Source: CAZWVI01 sp964637165
GTDB lineage: Bacteria; Planctomycetota; UBA1135
Direction: 5' to 3'
Assembly (NCBI GenBank): GCA_964637165.1
Contig: CAZWVI010000022.1
Span: forward strand, 1-34,345
Length of the DNA: 34,345 nucleotides
Each line of letters begins with the position of its first letter. Within the stretch, counting starts at the first letter, position 1. Positions 23,377 through 31,404 of this stretch are shown one piece after another. Both the position numbers and the translations under genes were made by a program. Below the pieces are notes generated by a model that did no database searches, was not told the origin of the DNA, and saw only the letters and a list, made by a program, of their open reading frames with translations.

Positions 23377-25443
23377 ATGGTCAAAGAAGCTTTGCGGAAC
23401 GTTGGAATCGTCGCTCACATCGACGCCGGCAAAACTACCGTGACCGAGCGGATTTTGTTCTATACCGGAGTTGAGCGGCGCATGGGCGAGGTGCATACCG
23501 GTAACACCGTAATGGATTGGATGGAGGAGGAGCGTGAACGTGGTATCACAATTACCGCCGCGGCAACCCGTTGTCCGTGGAAAAGCCACCTAATCCAGTT
23601 GATCGATACTCCCGGTCACGTTGATTTCACGGCCGAGGTTAGTCGTTCCTTGCGAGTATTGGATGGCGCCGTAGTGGTGATTTGTGCTGTGGCTGGAATT
23701 CAAGCCCAAACCGAGACAGTGCTCCGTCAAGCCAGAGAAAACCAAGTTCCATGGTTGGCTTTTATTAATAAGCTAGACCGCCAAGGGGGCGACTTTAATG
23801 TGGCATTGGATTCAATTAAAAAGCGAATAGCGACGCAACTTGCGGTAACTCAATTGCCCATTGGCGCTGGCTCTGAGTTTGCCGGCATTATTGATTTAGT
23901 TGCAATGAAGGTGTTGAGTTGGGATGAAGAATCAAAGGGTTCAAAAATAAAATCCAGTGCAATCCCTGATGACTACTTAGCCAGTGCCCAAGCAGCCCGC
24001 GCTGATTTGTGCGCGCTAATTGCCGAACACAACGAGGGCTTACTTGAGGCCTTTATTGAGCATGACGACCTTGAAAATAAAGAATTGCTGAAAGGTTTGC
24101 GTAACTCAACTTTGGCCGGCGAATTGGTACCAGTCCTGTGCGGTTCTGCTTTGCGCTTCTACGGCGTGCAACCGTTGTTAGATGCGATAGTAGATTTTTT
24201 ACCGGCACCAGAAGATTGCTCACCGGTTGTAGGGCACGTGCCAGGAAAACCTAATGAGGTAGTTGAGGTAAATGCCTTGCCGGATCAACTCTTTAGTGCG
24301 CTAGTTTTCAAGCTAGCCCACGACCAACATGGCGGCCTTGGGTATTTGCGGATTTACTCAGGGCAATTAAACGAGGGCGATTCACTTATCAATTCGCGCA
24401 CCGGCAAAAAGTTGCGGGTTCATCAGATTTTGCACATGCATGCCGATCACCGAGAGCAAGTGAAGTCGGCGACGGTGGGCGAAATTGTTGCCCTACAAGG
24501 ATTAAAGGACACGGTCACGGGTGATACTTTGCATGCCCAGGGATTAGATGTTGCCTTTGAGCCAATTGAATTTGACGAGCCGGTAATTCGCCAAACTATC
24601 GAACCTAATAATTTGGCTGACCGCGATAAATTGGACCACGCCATGGATATGTTGGTGCGTGAGGATCCGACCTTAAGGGTCTTGGTTGACCAGGAAACCG
24701 GCCAATCGGTGATTGCTGGGATGGGGGAGTTGCATCTTGAGGTGGCTCGTCATCGTCTTGAGCGAGACTTTCGGGTTGAAGTTCGCGCTGGCCGTCCCTT
24801 GGTCGCGTACCGAGAAACCGTGCGCGGGGCGGCCAGTGCGAGCGCCAAGCTAGAACGTCCATTTGGGGATGGTCGCCAGGTGGTTAGCGTCGAGTTAGCT
24901 GTGCAAGCAAGTTCCAAAGCCAAGCCATCAATCAGTATTGAGCAGGATTTCGCTGCTGAACTAGGTGGCCAATTACGGCAAGCTATCAGCCACGAGGCCC
25001 AAAGCCTGCTTCTTGGTGGCGGTGAATTTGGCTATCCATTAGCCCAGTTGAGCATCTCCTTGAAAAGTGTGGAGTATTCACCCATGACTGATGAGCCAAG
25101 TGTGGAAATGCTGTTGGGCGCGGCCTCTAAGGCTCTTGACTTCGTTTTAAGGGACAATACTCAATTATTGGAGCCACTGATGGGGCTAAAAGTCGAGGTG
25201 CCAGAGGAATATTCCGCCGGGGTCCTCGGCGACCTCAGCGCCCGTGGAGCGATAGTCGAAAACATCGAAGTGGTTGATGGAAAGCGATTTGTTGAGGCCA
25301 GTTCCCCATTAGATGGCCTGTTTTCCTATTCAACCAAATTGCGTTCGATGACCAAAGGCCATGGGGTATTCAGTTTGACCCCACGCGGGTATATTGAGGT
25401 TTCAGCGCAGAGATTCGATGAAATCATCGATGGCGGGGCATAA
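23377..25443 (+). CDS. elongation factor G family GTPase
   Basis: The 688-residue protein has all EF-G parts: G1 AHIDAGKTT (13-21), switch I ERERGITI, G3 DTPGHVD, G4 NKLD, G5 GSAL, domain II (LVFKLAHDQHGGLGYLRIYSG), domain III (REDPTLRV; GMGELHLEV), domain IV (GRPLVAYRETV; GGGEFGYPLAQLSI) and domain V (LEPLMGLKVEVPEEY; SYSTKLRSMTKGHG). RIYSG, VREDPTLRVLVD and the compact G-prime region recall the mitochondrial/spirochaete-planctomycete EF-G clade (spdEFG) more than canonical FusA. Whether it does translocation or ribosome recycling cannot be told here. It is separated from rpsL-rpsG by a terminator, lies 4 nt after the Tsr3-like gene, and is not followed by tuf. Confidence 0.93.
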   Translation: MVKEALRNVGIVAHIDAGKTTVTERILFYTGVERRMGEVHTGNTVMDWMEEERERGITITAAATRCPWKSHLIQLIDTPGHVDFTAEVSRSLRVLDGAVVVICAVAGIQAQTETVLRQARENQVPWLAFINKLDRQGGDFNVALDSIKKRIATQLAVTQLPIGAGSEFAGIIDLVAMKVLSWDEESKGSKIKSSAIPDDYLASAQAARADLCALIAEHNEGLLEAFIEHDDLENKELLKGLRNSTLAGELVPVLCGSALRFYGVQPLLDAIVDFLPAPEDCSPVVGHVPGKPNEVVEVNALPDQLFSALVFKLAHDQHGGLGYLRIYSGQLNEGDSLINSRTGKKLRVHQILHMHADHREQVKSATVGEIVALQGLKDTVTGDTLHAQGLDVAFEPIEFDEPVIRQTIEPNNLADRDKLDHAMDMLVREDPTLRVLVDQETGQSVIAGMGELHLEVARHRLERDFRVEVRAGRPLVAYRETVRGAASASAKLERPFGDGRQVVSVELAVQASSKAKPSISIEQDFAAELGGQLRQAISHEAQSLLLGGGEFGYPLAQLSISLKSVEYSPMTDEPSVEMLLGAASKALDFVLRDNTQLLEPLMGLKVEVPEEYSAGVLGDLSARGAIVENIEVVDGKRFVEASSPLDGLFSYSTKLRSMTKGHGVFSLTPRGYIEVSAQRFDEIIDGGA

Positions 25444-25470
25444 TTTAAGAAAATTAGAGAAATATTGGTG

Positions 25471-25483
25471 GAAACGAGGTTTC
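25471..25483 (+). other. small hairpin between the EF-G gene and the S10 promoter
   Basis: GAAAC-GAG-GTTTC forms a 5-bp stem 28 nt after the EF-G stop. The T-run that follows (CCCCCTTTT) begins several bases away, so it is at best a weak terminator for the EF-G unit. Confidence 0.3.
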
Positions 25484-25497
25484 TGGCCCCCTTTTGC

Positions 25498-25525
25498 TTG
25501 ACCTATGCCCTGCCTCATGTAAGAT
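25498..25525 (+). promoter_or_regulatory. sigma70-type promoter for the S10-spc cluster
   Basis: TTGACC (25498-25503) and TAAGAT (25520-25525) are separated by 16 nt, about 100 nt before rpsJ. The hexamers and spacing match those proposed for rpsL. The leader is about 92 nt long, a place where L4 represses the operon in E. coli. Confidence 0.7.
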
Positions 25526-25571
25526 ACTCGACCCTAATTTCATGGGAAGCCTTGGGATTGCTTGGACCAAA

Positions 25572-25584
25572 CTGCAAATTGCAG
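25572..25584 (+). other. small hairpin in the rpsJ leader
   Basis: CTGCA-AAT-TGCAG forms a 5-bp stem in the leader between the S10 promoter and the rpsJ start. It is too simple to equate with the E. coli L4-responsive leader; no larger terminator-antiterminator pair was found by eye. Confidence 0.35.
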
Positions 25585-25624
25585 CGGATAAAGCAACTCG
25601 AGGCTCGAAGTGTGCTTACACAAA

Positions 25625-25930
25625 ATGGCAAACAGAATCCAAATCCGTCTCGAGGCCTACGACCACGAAGCCATCGACCAGGCAACTGACTCGATCTTGG
25701 AGGCCGCGCGTCTCTCTGGCGTCGGCGTTTCTGGCCCAATCCCACTTCCGACTCGCATTGAGCGCTACACCGTGTTGCGTTCACCTCACGTGAACAAAAA
25801 GTCACGCGAGCAGTTCGAAATTCGCACCCATAAGCGTTTGATGTACTTGCTTGAGCCGACTCCTCAAACCGTGGATGCACTTAACCGTCTGGTGTTAAGC
25901 GCCGGAGTTGATGTCCGCATCAAGGTCTGA
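25625..25930 (+). CDS. rpsJ: 30S ribosomal protein S10
   Basis: The 101-residue product starts MANRIQIRLEAYDHEAIDQA and has the conserved GVGVSGPIPLPTRIERYTVLRSPHVNKKSREQFEIRTHKR region, matching family length. S10 lies in the small-subunit head and doubles as NusE in antitermination. ATG 25625 is chosen over ATG 25610 because it gives the standard start. No Shine-Dalgarno precedes it. It leads the S10 cluster, 76 nt before rplC. Confidence 0.97.
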   Translation: MANRIQIRLEAYDHEAIDQATDSILEAARLSGVGVSGPIPLPTRIERYTVLRSPHVNKKSREQFEIRTHKRLMYLLEPTPQTVDALNRLVLSAGVDVRIKV

Positions 25931-25973
25931 TCCTCCATTCTCACTGTTCCCGCAAGTTCGTCTGAACCTCTGC

Positions 25974-26006
25974 GATTCTGCCAATTGGAACAAGGCAATC
26001 TGAATC
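25974..26006 (+). other. hairpin directly before the rplC start codon
   Basis: GATTC (25974-25978) pairs with GAATC (26002-26006), and TGCC (25979-25982) with GGCA (25994-25997), leaving a 4-nt bulge and an 11-nt loop. The 3-prime arm ends at the base before ATG. The gap to rpsJ is the longest inside the S10 cluster. It may limit or control rplC initiation. Confidence 0.4.
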
Positions 26007-26648
26007 ATGTCTGAAAAGAAATTCCTGCTAGCTCGGAAAAAGGGTATGACCCAATTTTTCCGCGAAGACGGCACCGTTGTACCGGTGACCGTGCTCGAGG
26101 CTGGTCCATGCACTGTGACAGGACTACGTACCGAAGAACGCGACGGTTATACCGCCGTTCAGTTGGGCTTTATCCCTGCACGTGACAAGCACACTTCCAA
26201 GCCGCAGCGCGTAGCTGCTGAAAAAGCTGGGGTTAAGCCTTTCCGCGTTTTACGCGAATTCCGCTGCGCAATCGATGGCTTTGAATTGGGCCAAGAGTTG
26301 TTAGCTGAAACTTTTGAGGTCGGCCACGTCGTAGATGTGGTTGGAACCTCGAAGGGGCGTGGCTTCGCTGGAACCATCAAGCGTTACAACTTCGGGCGAG
26401 GTCCTGAGAGCCACGGTTCACGAAATGTTCGTGCGCCGGGTTCGATTGGTCAGTGTGCCTATCCTGGGCGCGTTTTTAAAGGTGCGCGCATGCCTGGTCA
26501 CTACGGTGCCAAGCGTATCACTGTTAAAAACTTAGTTGTCGAAGCAGTGGACGTTGAGCGCGGAGTGCTTTTGGTGCGCGGGGGAGTCCCAGGTGCGCCG
26601 AATGGCTTGGTGCAAATCGCAACTTCAAGAACTGGAGCTAAGAAATAA
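26007..26648 (+). CDS. rplC: 50S ribosomal protein L3
   Basis: The 213-residue L3 has the usual ARKKGMTQFFREDGTVVPVTV start, the long loop reaching the peptidyl transferase centre (VVGTSKGRGFAGTIKRYNFGRGPESHGS), and GARMPGHYGAKRITVKNL. The central Gln-x-x-hydroxylated region near GSIGQCAYPGRVFKG is conserved. The last base of its stop is the first base of rplD (TAATG). No clear Shine-Dalgarno is seen; a hairpin abuts the ATG. Confidence 0.97.
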   Translation: MSEKKFLLARKKGMTQFFREDGTVVPVTVLEAGPCTVTGLRTEERDGYTAVQLGFIPARDKHTSKPQRVAAEKAGVKPFRVLREFRCAIDGFELGQELLAETFEVGHVVDVVGTSKGRGFAGTIKRYNFGRGPESHGSRNVRAPGSIGQCAYPGRVFKGARMPGHYGAKRITVKNLVVEAVDVERGVLLVRGGVPGAPNGLVQIATSRTGAKK

Positions 26649-27283
26649 TGACCAACATCGCTACCTACGACATGGCTAGTGGAGCCACCGGCGAGCGCAA
26701 GCTAGACGGTGATCTTGGCGAGCAGATTTTGTACCGCACACTGAAGGATGCAGTTGTTCAATACCAGAGCAACTTCCGTCAGGGCGATGCCCACACCAAG
26801 GTGCGTACCGAAATTAACGGACACATTAAAAAGCCTTGGAAGCAGAAGAAGACTGGGCGTGCACGTACTGGTGACCGCAAAAACCCTTTGTGGCGTGGTG
26901 GTGCAACAGTTTTTGGCCCGCGTAATAAGCGCAACTGGAACTACCATTTGCCACGCAAGCAACGCTTGGCCGCATTGCGATCAGCTTTGGCAGGTAAGTT
27001 GCAAGATTCTGAGGTGAAAGAAATTTCATCCTTCAGTTTTGAGGCTCCATCTTCTAAGTCAGCACGCAAGTTAATTGCTGACCTCGCGCCTCAGGGAACT
27101 GTTGTGGTCTTGCTTTCTGAGCACAATCAAAATGCTTGGAAGTCGTTTCGTAACTTTCCTCAGGTAAGTGTTCGAACAGCAGCCGATTGCAACGCCTACG
27201 ACTTGCTTGCGCATAAGTGGGTTCTTGCTGAAGAGGGCGCGCTCGGAAACATCATGGGCCGTTTAACCAAGGCGGGAAACTAA
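26648..27283 (+). CDS. rplD: 50S ribosomal protein L4
   Basis: The 211-residue L4 contains the exit-tunnel loop region KKPWKQKKTGRARTGDRKNPLWRGGATVFGP and the globular end with NAYDLLAHKWVLAEEGALGNI. L4 lines the peptide tunnel and in E. coli represses its own operon. Its start overlaps the rplC stop by one base, which suggests coupling. rplW follows after 3 nt. Confidence 0.97.
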   Translation: MTNIATYDMASGATGERKLDGDLGEQILYRTLKDAVVQYQSNFRQGDAHTKVRTEINGHIKKPWKQKKTGRARTGDRKNPLWRGGATVFGPRNKRNWNYHLPRKQRLAALRSALAGKLQDSEVKEISSFSFEAPSSKSARKLIADLAPQGTVVVLLSEHNQNAWKSFRNFPQVSVRTAADCNAYDLLAHKWVLAEEGALGNIMGRLTKAGN

Positions 27284-27286
27284 GTC

Positions 27287-27574
27287 ATGGCTACATCAGA
27301 AGACTACCAAGTAATTCTTAGCCCAGTTCTGACTGAAAAGTCAACTGAAGCAACCGAACGCCTTAACGCATATCGCTTTGAGGTGTCTGGTGGTGCTAAC
27401 AAGATCGAGATTCGTCAAGCGATTGAATCAATCTTTGAAGTTAGTGTCATCAACGTTAACACTCTGGTGCGGCCCGGCAAGAATCGCCGGCGCGGTGCCA
27501 GTTACTTCCAAACTCCGGCGCGCAAAATTGCCGTAGTTACTCTCAAAGAAGGCGACAAGATCGACCTTTTATAA
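27287..27574 (+). CDS. rplW: 50S ribosomal protein L23
   Basis: The 95-residue L23 shows VILSPVLTEKSTEA, YRFEVSGGANKIEIRQAIESIFEV and VNTLVRPGKNRRRG, then the beta end KIAVVTLKEGDKIDLL. It lies at the tunnel exit and docks trigger factor and SRP. Its position between rplD and rplB is standard. Confidence 0.97.
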   Translation: MATSEDYQVILSPVLTEKSTEATERLNAYRFEVSGGANKIEIRQAIESIFEVSVINVNTLVRPGKNRRRGASYFQTPARKIAVVTLKEGDKIDLL

Positions 27575-27586
27575 GAGGACAGAGTA

Positions 27587-28420
27587 ATGGGACTTAAGTA
27601 CTACAAGCCAACATCACCAGGTCGTCGCGGCGGCTCAGTTCTCGATCGTGAAGAATTGACACGGCAAACTCCCGAGAAGAGTCTGCTCGCCCCGTTGAAG
27701 AAGTCCGGTGGTCGTAACAACCGGGGTCGCGTGACTTCACGTCACCGTGGTGGCGGCGCTAAGCGTCGTTATCGGATTATCGATTTCAAGCGCAACAAGG
27801 ATGGTGTTCCAGCCAAGGTTGCCCATATCGAATACGATCCAAACCGTACCGCTTACATCGCCTTGCTGCACTACGCAGATGGTGAAAAGCGTTACATCAT
27901 TTGGCCGAAGGGTCTGGCTCAGGGGGATGTTATTTCCTCTGGGGCCGATGCCGAGCCAAAGGACGGTTGCGCAATGCAACTAAAGGACATGCCGCTTGGT
28001 CTCGATGTTCACAACATTGAACTTCGTCCAGGTCAAGGTGGCAAAATGGCTCGTTCAGCTGGGGCGTCTGCGCGCTTGGCTGCTCGCGAGGGTGGTTACG
28101 CACTGTTGGCCCTGCCCAGTGGCGAACTACGCCGTGTGCACGCAACTTGTCGTGCAACCATTGGTGAGGTCGGCAACTCCGACCACCAAAACGTGACCTT
28201 AGGTAAGGCTGGACGCAATATCCATCGGGGTAAACGTCCACATGTTCGTGGTACTGCGATGTACCCGGCTGCTCACCCTCACGGTGGTGGTGAAGGTCGC
28301 ACCATGGGTCGACACCCAGTGTCTCCATGGGGTAAGCCAGCTAAGGGTGGTAAAACTCGAAATGTCCGCAAGACAACTAGCAAGTTCATCGTTCGTCGCC
28401 GCAAGAAAGGTAAGAGATAA
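27587..28420 (+). CDS. rplB: 50S ribosomal protein L2
   Basis: The 277-residue L2 shows MGLKYYKPTSPGRRG, the RNA-binding core with NNRGRVTSRHRGGGAKRRYRIIDFKR, and the C-terminal VRGTAMYPAAHPHGGGEGRT, whose His is the conserved residue near the peptidyl transferase centre, followed by a basic tail. AGAGGA gives a Shine-Dalgarno before the ATG. Length matches the family (about 275). Confidence 0.98.
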   Translation: MGLKYYKPTSPGRRGGSVLDREELTRQTPEKSLLAPLKKSGGRNNRGRVTSRHRGGGAKRRYRIIDFKRNKDGVPAKVAHIEYDPNRTAYIALLHYADGEKRYIIWPKGLAQGDVISSGADAEPKDGCAMQLKDMPLGLDVHNIELRPGQGGKMARSAGASARLAAREGGYALLALPSGELRRVHATCRATIGEVGNSDHQNVTLGKAGRNIHRGKRPHVRGTAMYPAAHPHGGGEGRTMGRHPVSPWGKPAKGGKTRNVRKTTSKFIVRRRKKGKR

Positions 28421-28424
28421 TTAA

Positions 28425-28685
28425 ATGGCACGTAGCTTAAAGAAAGGACCCTGGATTGAACCTCGCCTGCAGCGCAAGGTTGATAAGGCAGACGCCACTG
28501 GCGACAAGAAGCCGATCAAAACCTGGGCTCGCGCATCAACCATCCTTCCGGATTATGTCGGTCGTACCTTTATGGTGCACAACGGCAAATCTTTCCTGAA
28601 GGTTTTCGTTACTGAGGACATGGTAGGACACCGCCTCGGTGAATTCGCCCCGACCCGCTTGTTTAAGGGTCACGACAAGAAGTAG
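28425..28685 (+). CDS. rpsS: 30S ribosomal protein S19
   Basis: This 86-residue S19 reads MARSLKKGPWIEPRL and has the conserved IKTWARASTILPDYVGRTFMVHNGK segment and GHRLGEFAPTRLFKGH near the end. It binds S13 in the head of the small subunit. It lies 4 nt after rplB and 8 nt before rplV. Confidence 0.97.
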   Translation: MARSLKKGPWIEPRLQRKVDKADATGDKKPIKTWARASTILPDYVGRTFMVHNGKSFLKVFVTEDMVGHRLGEFAPTRLFKGHDKK

Positions 28686-28693
28686 GACTTGAC

Positions 28694-29044
28694 ATGGAAT
28701 TTCGCGCAAGTCACCGTTACGCCCGCATCTCTGCAAAAAAGGTTCGCCCAACAGCGAATTTGATTCGCGGTTTGCAGGTAAATCGTGCATTGGATCTGCT
28801 TTCAGTTAACCAAACCCGCGGTGCGGCACTTTTCCAAAAGGTGTTGCGTTCGGCTGTTGCTAACGCAGGTCAGAACGACGCTGTTGACGTCAACACTCTG
28901 GTCATCTCGGACGCCCGAGTTGATGAAGGTCCGTTGCTTCAAGGCCGTATGCGTTACCGCCCAGCTTCGATGGGTCGTTCAATGCCATACCGCAAGCGTA
29001 CTGCTCACATTAAGGTCATCGTTTCAGAGCGGGAGGCCAGCTAA
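28694..29044 (+). CDS. rplV: 50S ribosomal protein L22
   Basis: The 116-residue L22 has RISAKKVRPTANLIRGLQVNRALDLL, a globular half that contacts all 23S domains, and the tunnel hairpin GPLLQGRMRYRPASMGRSMPYRKRTAH. The hairpin tip sequence RPASMGRSMPYRKR is the region where macrolide-resistance changes occur in other bacteria; it looks standard here. It lies 2 nt before rpsC. Confidence 0.97.
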   Translation: MEFRASHRYARISAKKVRPTANLIRGLQVNRALDLLSVNQTRGAALFQKVLRSAVANAGQNDAVDVNTLVISDARVDEGPLLQGRMRYRPASMGRSMPYRKRTAHIKVIVSEREAS

Positions 29045-29046
29045 AC

Positions 29047-29676
29047 ATGGGACAAAAGATTAATCCACTCGGGTTCCGTATTGGAATCTCCGAACCTTGG
29101 CGCTCGCGCTGGTTTGCTCGCGGTGAAGAGTATGGCGAAAAATTGTTGGTGGACTTCCAAGTCCGAACAATGATTCGCAAGCGCTTCCGTAAGGGCATCA
29201 TTAGCCAGATTGACATTCAACGTCGTTCTGGTCGGATTACCATCATGTTGTTGGTAACTCGTAAAGGTGAAGTAATCGGTCGTGGCTACGCCACCCGTGA
29301 CGCCTTGGTAAATGATCTTGAGAAAATGACCGGCTTAGAAGTTAAGTTGGACATTCAGGAAGTGCGCCACTGGGACCTCGACGCCCAAACTGTTGCCGAG
29401 AACTTGGCCGCAGCTATCGAGCGTCGCGTTTCTCCACGGCGTCAAATGAAGCGCGTGGTTGAAAACACCATGAACGCTGGCGCAGAAGGTGTCAAGATTC
29501 AAGTAAGTGGCCGTATCGACGGTGCTGAAATGAGTCGCACCATGACCCAGCGTCAAGGCCGCATTCCATTGCAAACCTTGACTGCTCGCTGTCAATACGG
29601 CTTCTCCGAGGCTCACACCACCTACGGTGTTCTTGGAGTTAAAGCTTGGATCTTTACTGGTGAAACTGTTCGCTAG
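29047..29676 (+). CDS. rpsC: 30S ribosomal protein S3
   Basis: The 209-residue S3 has MGQKINPLGFRIGI, the KH domain that lines the mRNA entry channel (with VIGRGYATRDALVNDLEKM), and the C-terminal domain with NAGAEGVKIQVSGRIDGAEMSRT and YGVLGVKAWIF. A GGGAGG Shine-Dalgarno lies in the rplV end. The protein ends soon after GVKAWIFTGETVR and lacks the basic tail seen in some S3 proteins. Confidence 0.97.
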   Translation: MGQKINPLGFRIGISEPWRSRWFARGEEYGEKLLVDFQVRTMIRKRFRKGIISQIDIQRRSGRITIMLLVTRKGEVIGRGYATRDALVNDLEKMTGLEVKLDIQEVRHWDLDAQTVAENLAAAIERRVSPRRQMKRVVENTMNAGAEGVKIQVSGRIDGAEMSRTMTQRQGRIPLQTLTARCQYGFSEAHTTYGVLGVKAWIFTGETVR

Positions 29677-29687
29677 GAGTAAATGCC

Positions 29688-30197
29688 ATGTTAATGCCAA
29701 AAAGAGTTAAGTACCGCAAAGCACAGCGGGGCAAATTAAAAGGAACCTACGGTTGCGCGATTAAGGGCGGAAAGGGTGCTGCTGCAAAGCGCATTCACCG
29801 CAAGGATCAACGCAGCCCGATTAAGGGCACCTGTCGCGCTAAAGCAATGCGTGGAAACCGCGTGGCTTTCGGAGACTTCGGTCTTCAAGCACTTGAGTGG
29901 TGTTGGTTGAGCGCGCGCACCATTGAAGCTGGTCGTGTCGCAGCAAACCGCGCTGCTGGTGAATGCAAATTGTGGATTCGGGTTTTCCCTCATAAGCCTG
30001 TAACCGCTAAGCCACTCGAAGTTCGCATGGGTTCCGGTAAAGGTGACGTTGACCGTTGGGTTGCCGTTATTCGACCTGGCACTGTGATCTACGAACTTGG
30101 CGGCGGCGTCGAGGTAGATGTTGCTCGTAAGGCATTTAACCGTGTTGCGCATAAGCTCCCAATTCGGGTGCGGATGATTGAACGGAAACGGATGTAG
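29688..30197 (+). CDS. rplP: 50S ribosomal protein L16 with an insertion of about 31 residues
   Basis: L16 sits next to the A-site tRNA elbow. The start MLMPKRVKYRKAQRGKLKG and the body (VAFGDFGLQALEWCWLSARTIEAGR; KLWIRVFPHKPVTAKP; VRMGSGKGDVDRWVAVIRPG) are standard. The family length is about 137-140 residues, but this product has 169. The excess is a Lys/Arg/Gly-rich segment at about residues 20-50 (with C23 and C49) placed before MRGNRVAFGDFG. The reading frame is continuous and codon use looks like the neighbours. AGGAG lies 8 nt before ATG 29688, supporting that start. Confidence 0.95.
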   Translation: MLMPKRVKYRKAQRGKLKGTYGCAIKGGKGAAAKRIHRKDQRSPIKGTCRAKAMRGNRVAFGDFGLQALEWCWLSARTIEAGRVAANRAAGECKLWIRVFPHKPVTAKPLEVRMGSGKGDVDRWVAVIRPGTVIYELGGGVEVDVARKAFNRVAHKLPIRVRMIERKRM

Positions 30198-30207
30198 GAA
30201 TAGATAG

Positions 30208-30420
30208 ATGAAAGCCACAGAAGTACGCGGAAAAGAAAATTCCGAGATTGAATTTGATCTCGAAAACCTAGAGAAGGAACTCTTCGGAATGAAGTTTCGT
30301 TCTCTCACCGAGGGTAACACTGACCCTGCGGCAATTCGTCGCATTCGTCGTGATATCGCTCGCATGAAGACCATCCTTCAAGAGCGCGAAATGCGCATTA
30401 ACGGACAGGAGCCTCGTTAG
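30208..30420 (+). CDS. rpmC: 50S ribosomal protein L29
   Basis: This 70-residue L29 is two long helices: LENLEKELFGMKFRSLTEG and the second with RRIRRDIARMKTILQEREMR, the family core. An N-terminal acidic segment (VRGKENSEIEFDL) replaces the usual LRELS start. It lies near the tunnel exit next to L23. It sits between rplP and rpsQ in normal order. Confidence 0.93.
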   Translation: MKATEVRGKENSEIEFDLENLEKELFGMKFRSLTEGNTDPAAIRRIRRDIARMKTILQEREMRINGQEPR

Positions 30421-30424
30421 AGCC

Positions 30425-30712
30425 ATGACCGAAGTAGAAAACAACCAAGAAGTTCAGGGGGCACGTGGTACTCGTAAAGAGTTAACCGGCGTAGTTATTT
30501 CTGATGGAATGGACAAAACAATCGTGGTGCGTGTCGATCGCTTGACTCGCCATGCGCTTTACAAAAAGACCATCAGTGTGCGTAAGAAGTTTTACGCCCA
30601 TGATGAAGAGAACCAAGCCAAGATGGGCGACAAGGTGCGAATCATGGGTATTCGTCCAATGTCAAAGTCTAAGCGCTGGCGTCTAGTTGAAGTAATCTCA
30701 AAAGGCAATTAG
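30425..30712 (+). CDS. rpsQ: 30S ribosomal protein S17
   Basis: The 95-residue S17 has an OB fold with RKELTGVVISDGMDKTIVVRVDRLTRHALYKKTI and MGDKVRIMGIRPMSKSKRWRLVEV. About 16 acidic or polar residues precede the fold. It is an early 16S rRNA assembly protein. It lies 4 nt after rpmC with no clear Shine-Dalgarno. Confidence 0.96.
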   Translation: MTEVENNQEVQGARGTRKELTGVVISDGMDKTIVVRVDRLTRHALYKKTISVRKKFYAHDEENQAKMGDKVRIMGIRPMSKSKRWRLVEVISKGN

Positions 30713-30724
30713 AGGAGATAAAAG

Positions 30725-31093
30725 ATGATTCAAATGCAAACTAGGTTAGATGTCGCTGATAACAGCGGCGCTCGAATCGTGCAGTGCATCAAAGTTCTTG
30801 GTGGTTCCAAGCGCCGTTTTGCTGGTGTTGGTGACGTTATTGTTGCTTCAGTGAAAAAAGCTTTGCCAGGTAGCGATGTCGGTACCGGTGAAGTTGTTAA
30901 AGGTGTGATTGTCCGTACCAGGCAAGCTGTTCGCCGCAAGGACGGCAGCTACGTCAAGTTCGATAGTAACGCCGTAGTGTTAATTGATGCCGATGGCAAC
31001 CCTAAAGGGACCCGCATTTTCGGTGCAGTAGCTCGCGAACTACGTGAACGCAAATACATGAAAATTGTTTCACTTGCCCAGGAGGTTGTCTGA
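30725..31093 (+). CDS. rplN: 50S ribosomal protein L14
   Basis: The 122-residue L14 shows MIQMQTRLDVADNSGARIVQCIKVLGGS, the signature region VVKGVIVRTRQAVRRKDGSYVKFDSNAVVLID, and ends KIVSLAQEVV. Family length is 122. A strong AGAGGAGAT Shine-Dalgarno precedes it, and its stop overlaps the rplX ATG (TGATG). Confidence 0.98.
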   Translation: MIQMQTRLDVADNSGARIVQCIKVLGGSKRRFAGVGDVIVASVKKALPGSDVGTGEVVKGVIVRTRQAVRRKDGSYVKFDSNAVVLIDADGNPKGTRIFGAVARELRERKYMKIVSLAQEVV

Positions 31094-31401
31094 TGCACCT
31101 AAAGACTGGAGATGAGGTTGTTGTCACAAATGGCAACCACAAAGGTAAGCGCGGAAAAGTTCTGCATATTTACCAACAGAATAATCAAGTCGTGGTTGAA
31201 GGGATTAACCTTCGTACCAAGCGAATTCCCAAGACTCCTACCAACCCGCAAGGTGGGGAGATCGAACGAGAAGTGCCAGTTAGCGCATCAAACGTTCTGT
31301 TGTGGAGCGAAAAGGCCGGTAAAGGCGTTCGCACCAAAATGGAAGGTGATGGTGCTACCAAGGTGCGAGTAGGCATACCCTGCGGAACCAAGTTCAATTA
31401 A
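31093..31401 (+). CDS. rplX: 50S ribosomal protein L24
   Basis: The 102-residue L24 carries a KOW motif near its start (LKTGDEVVVTNGNHKGKRGKVLHI), then VVVEGINLRTKRIPKTP and GGEIEREVPVSASNVLLW. L24 starts large-subunit assembly. AGGAGG lies in the rplN end just before the overlapping ATG. rplE follows after 3 nt. Confidence 0.96.
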   Translation: MHLKTGDEVVVTNGNHKGKRGKVLHIYQQNNQVVVEGINLRTKRIPKTPTNPQGGEIEREVPVSASNVLLWSEKAGKGVRTKMEGDGATKVRVGIPCGTKFN

Positions 31402-31404
31402 GAC

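Noticed and set aside
22908..25443. Tsr3-like and EF-G genes as a mobile insertion splitting the str operon
   Set aside because: No repeats, integrase or composition change are visible at the borders, and the product family fits ribosome function.
29736..30374. Minus-strand frame of 212 codons opposite rplP and rpmC
   Set aside because: It is a shadow of two clear ribosomal protein genes and has no family features.
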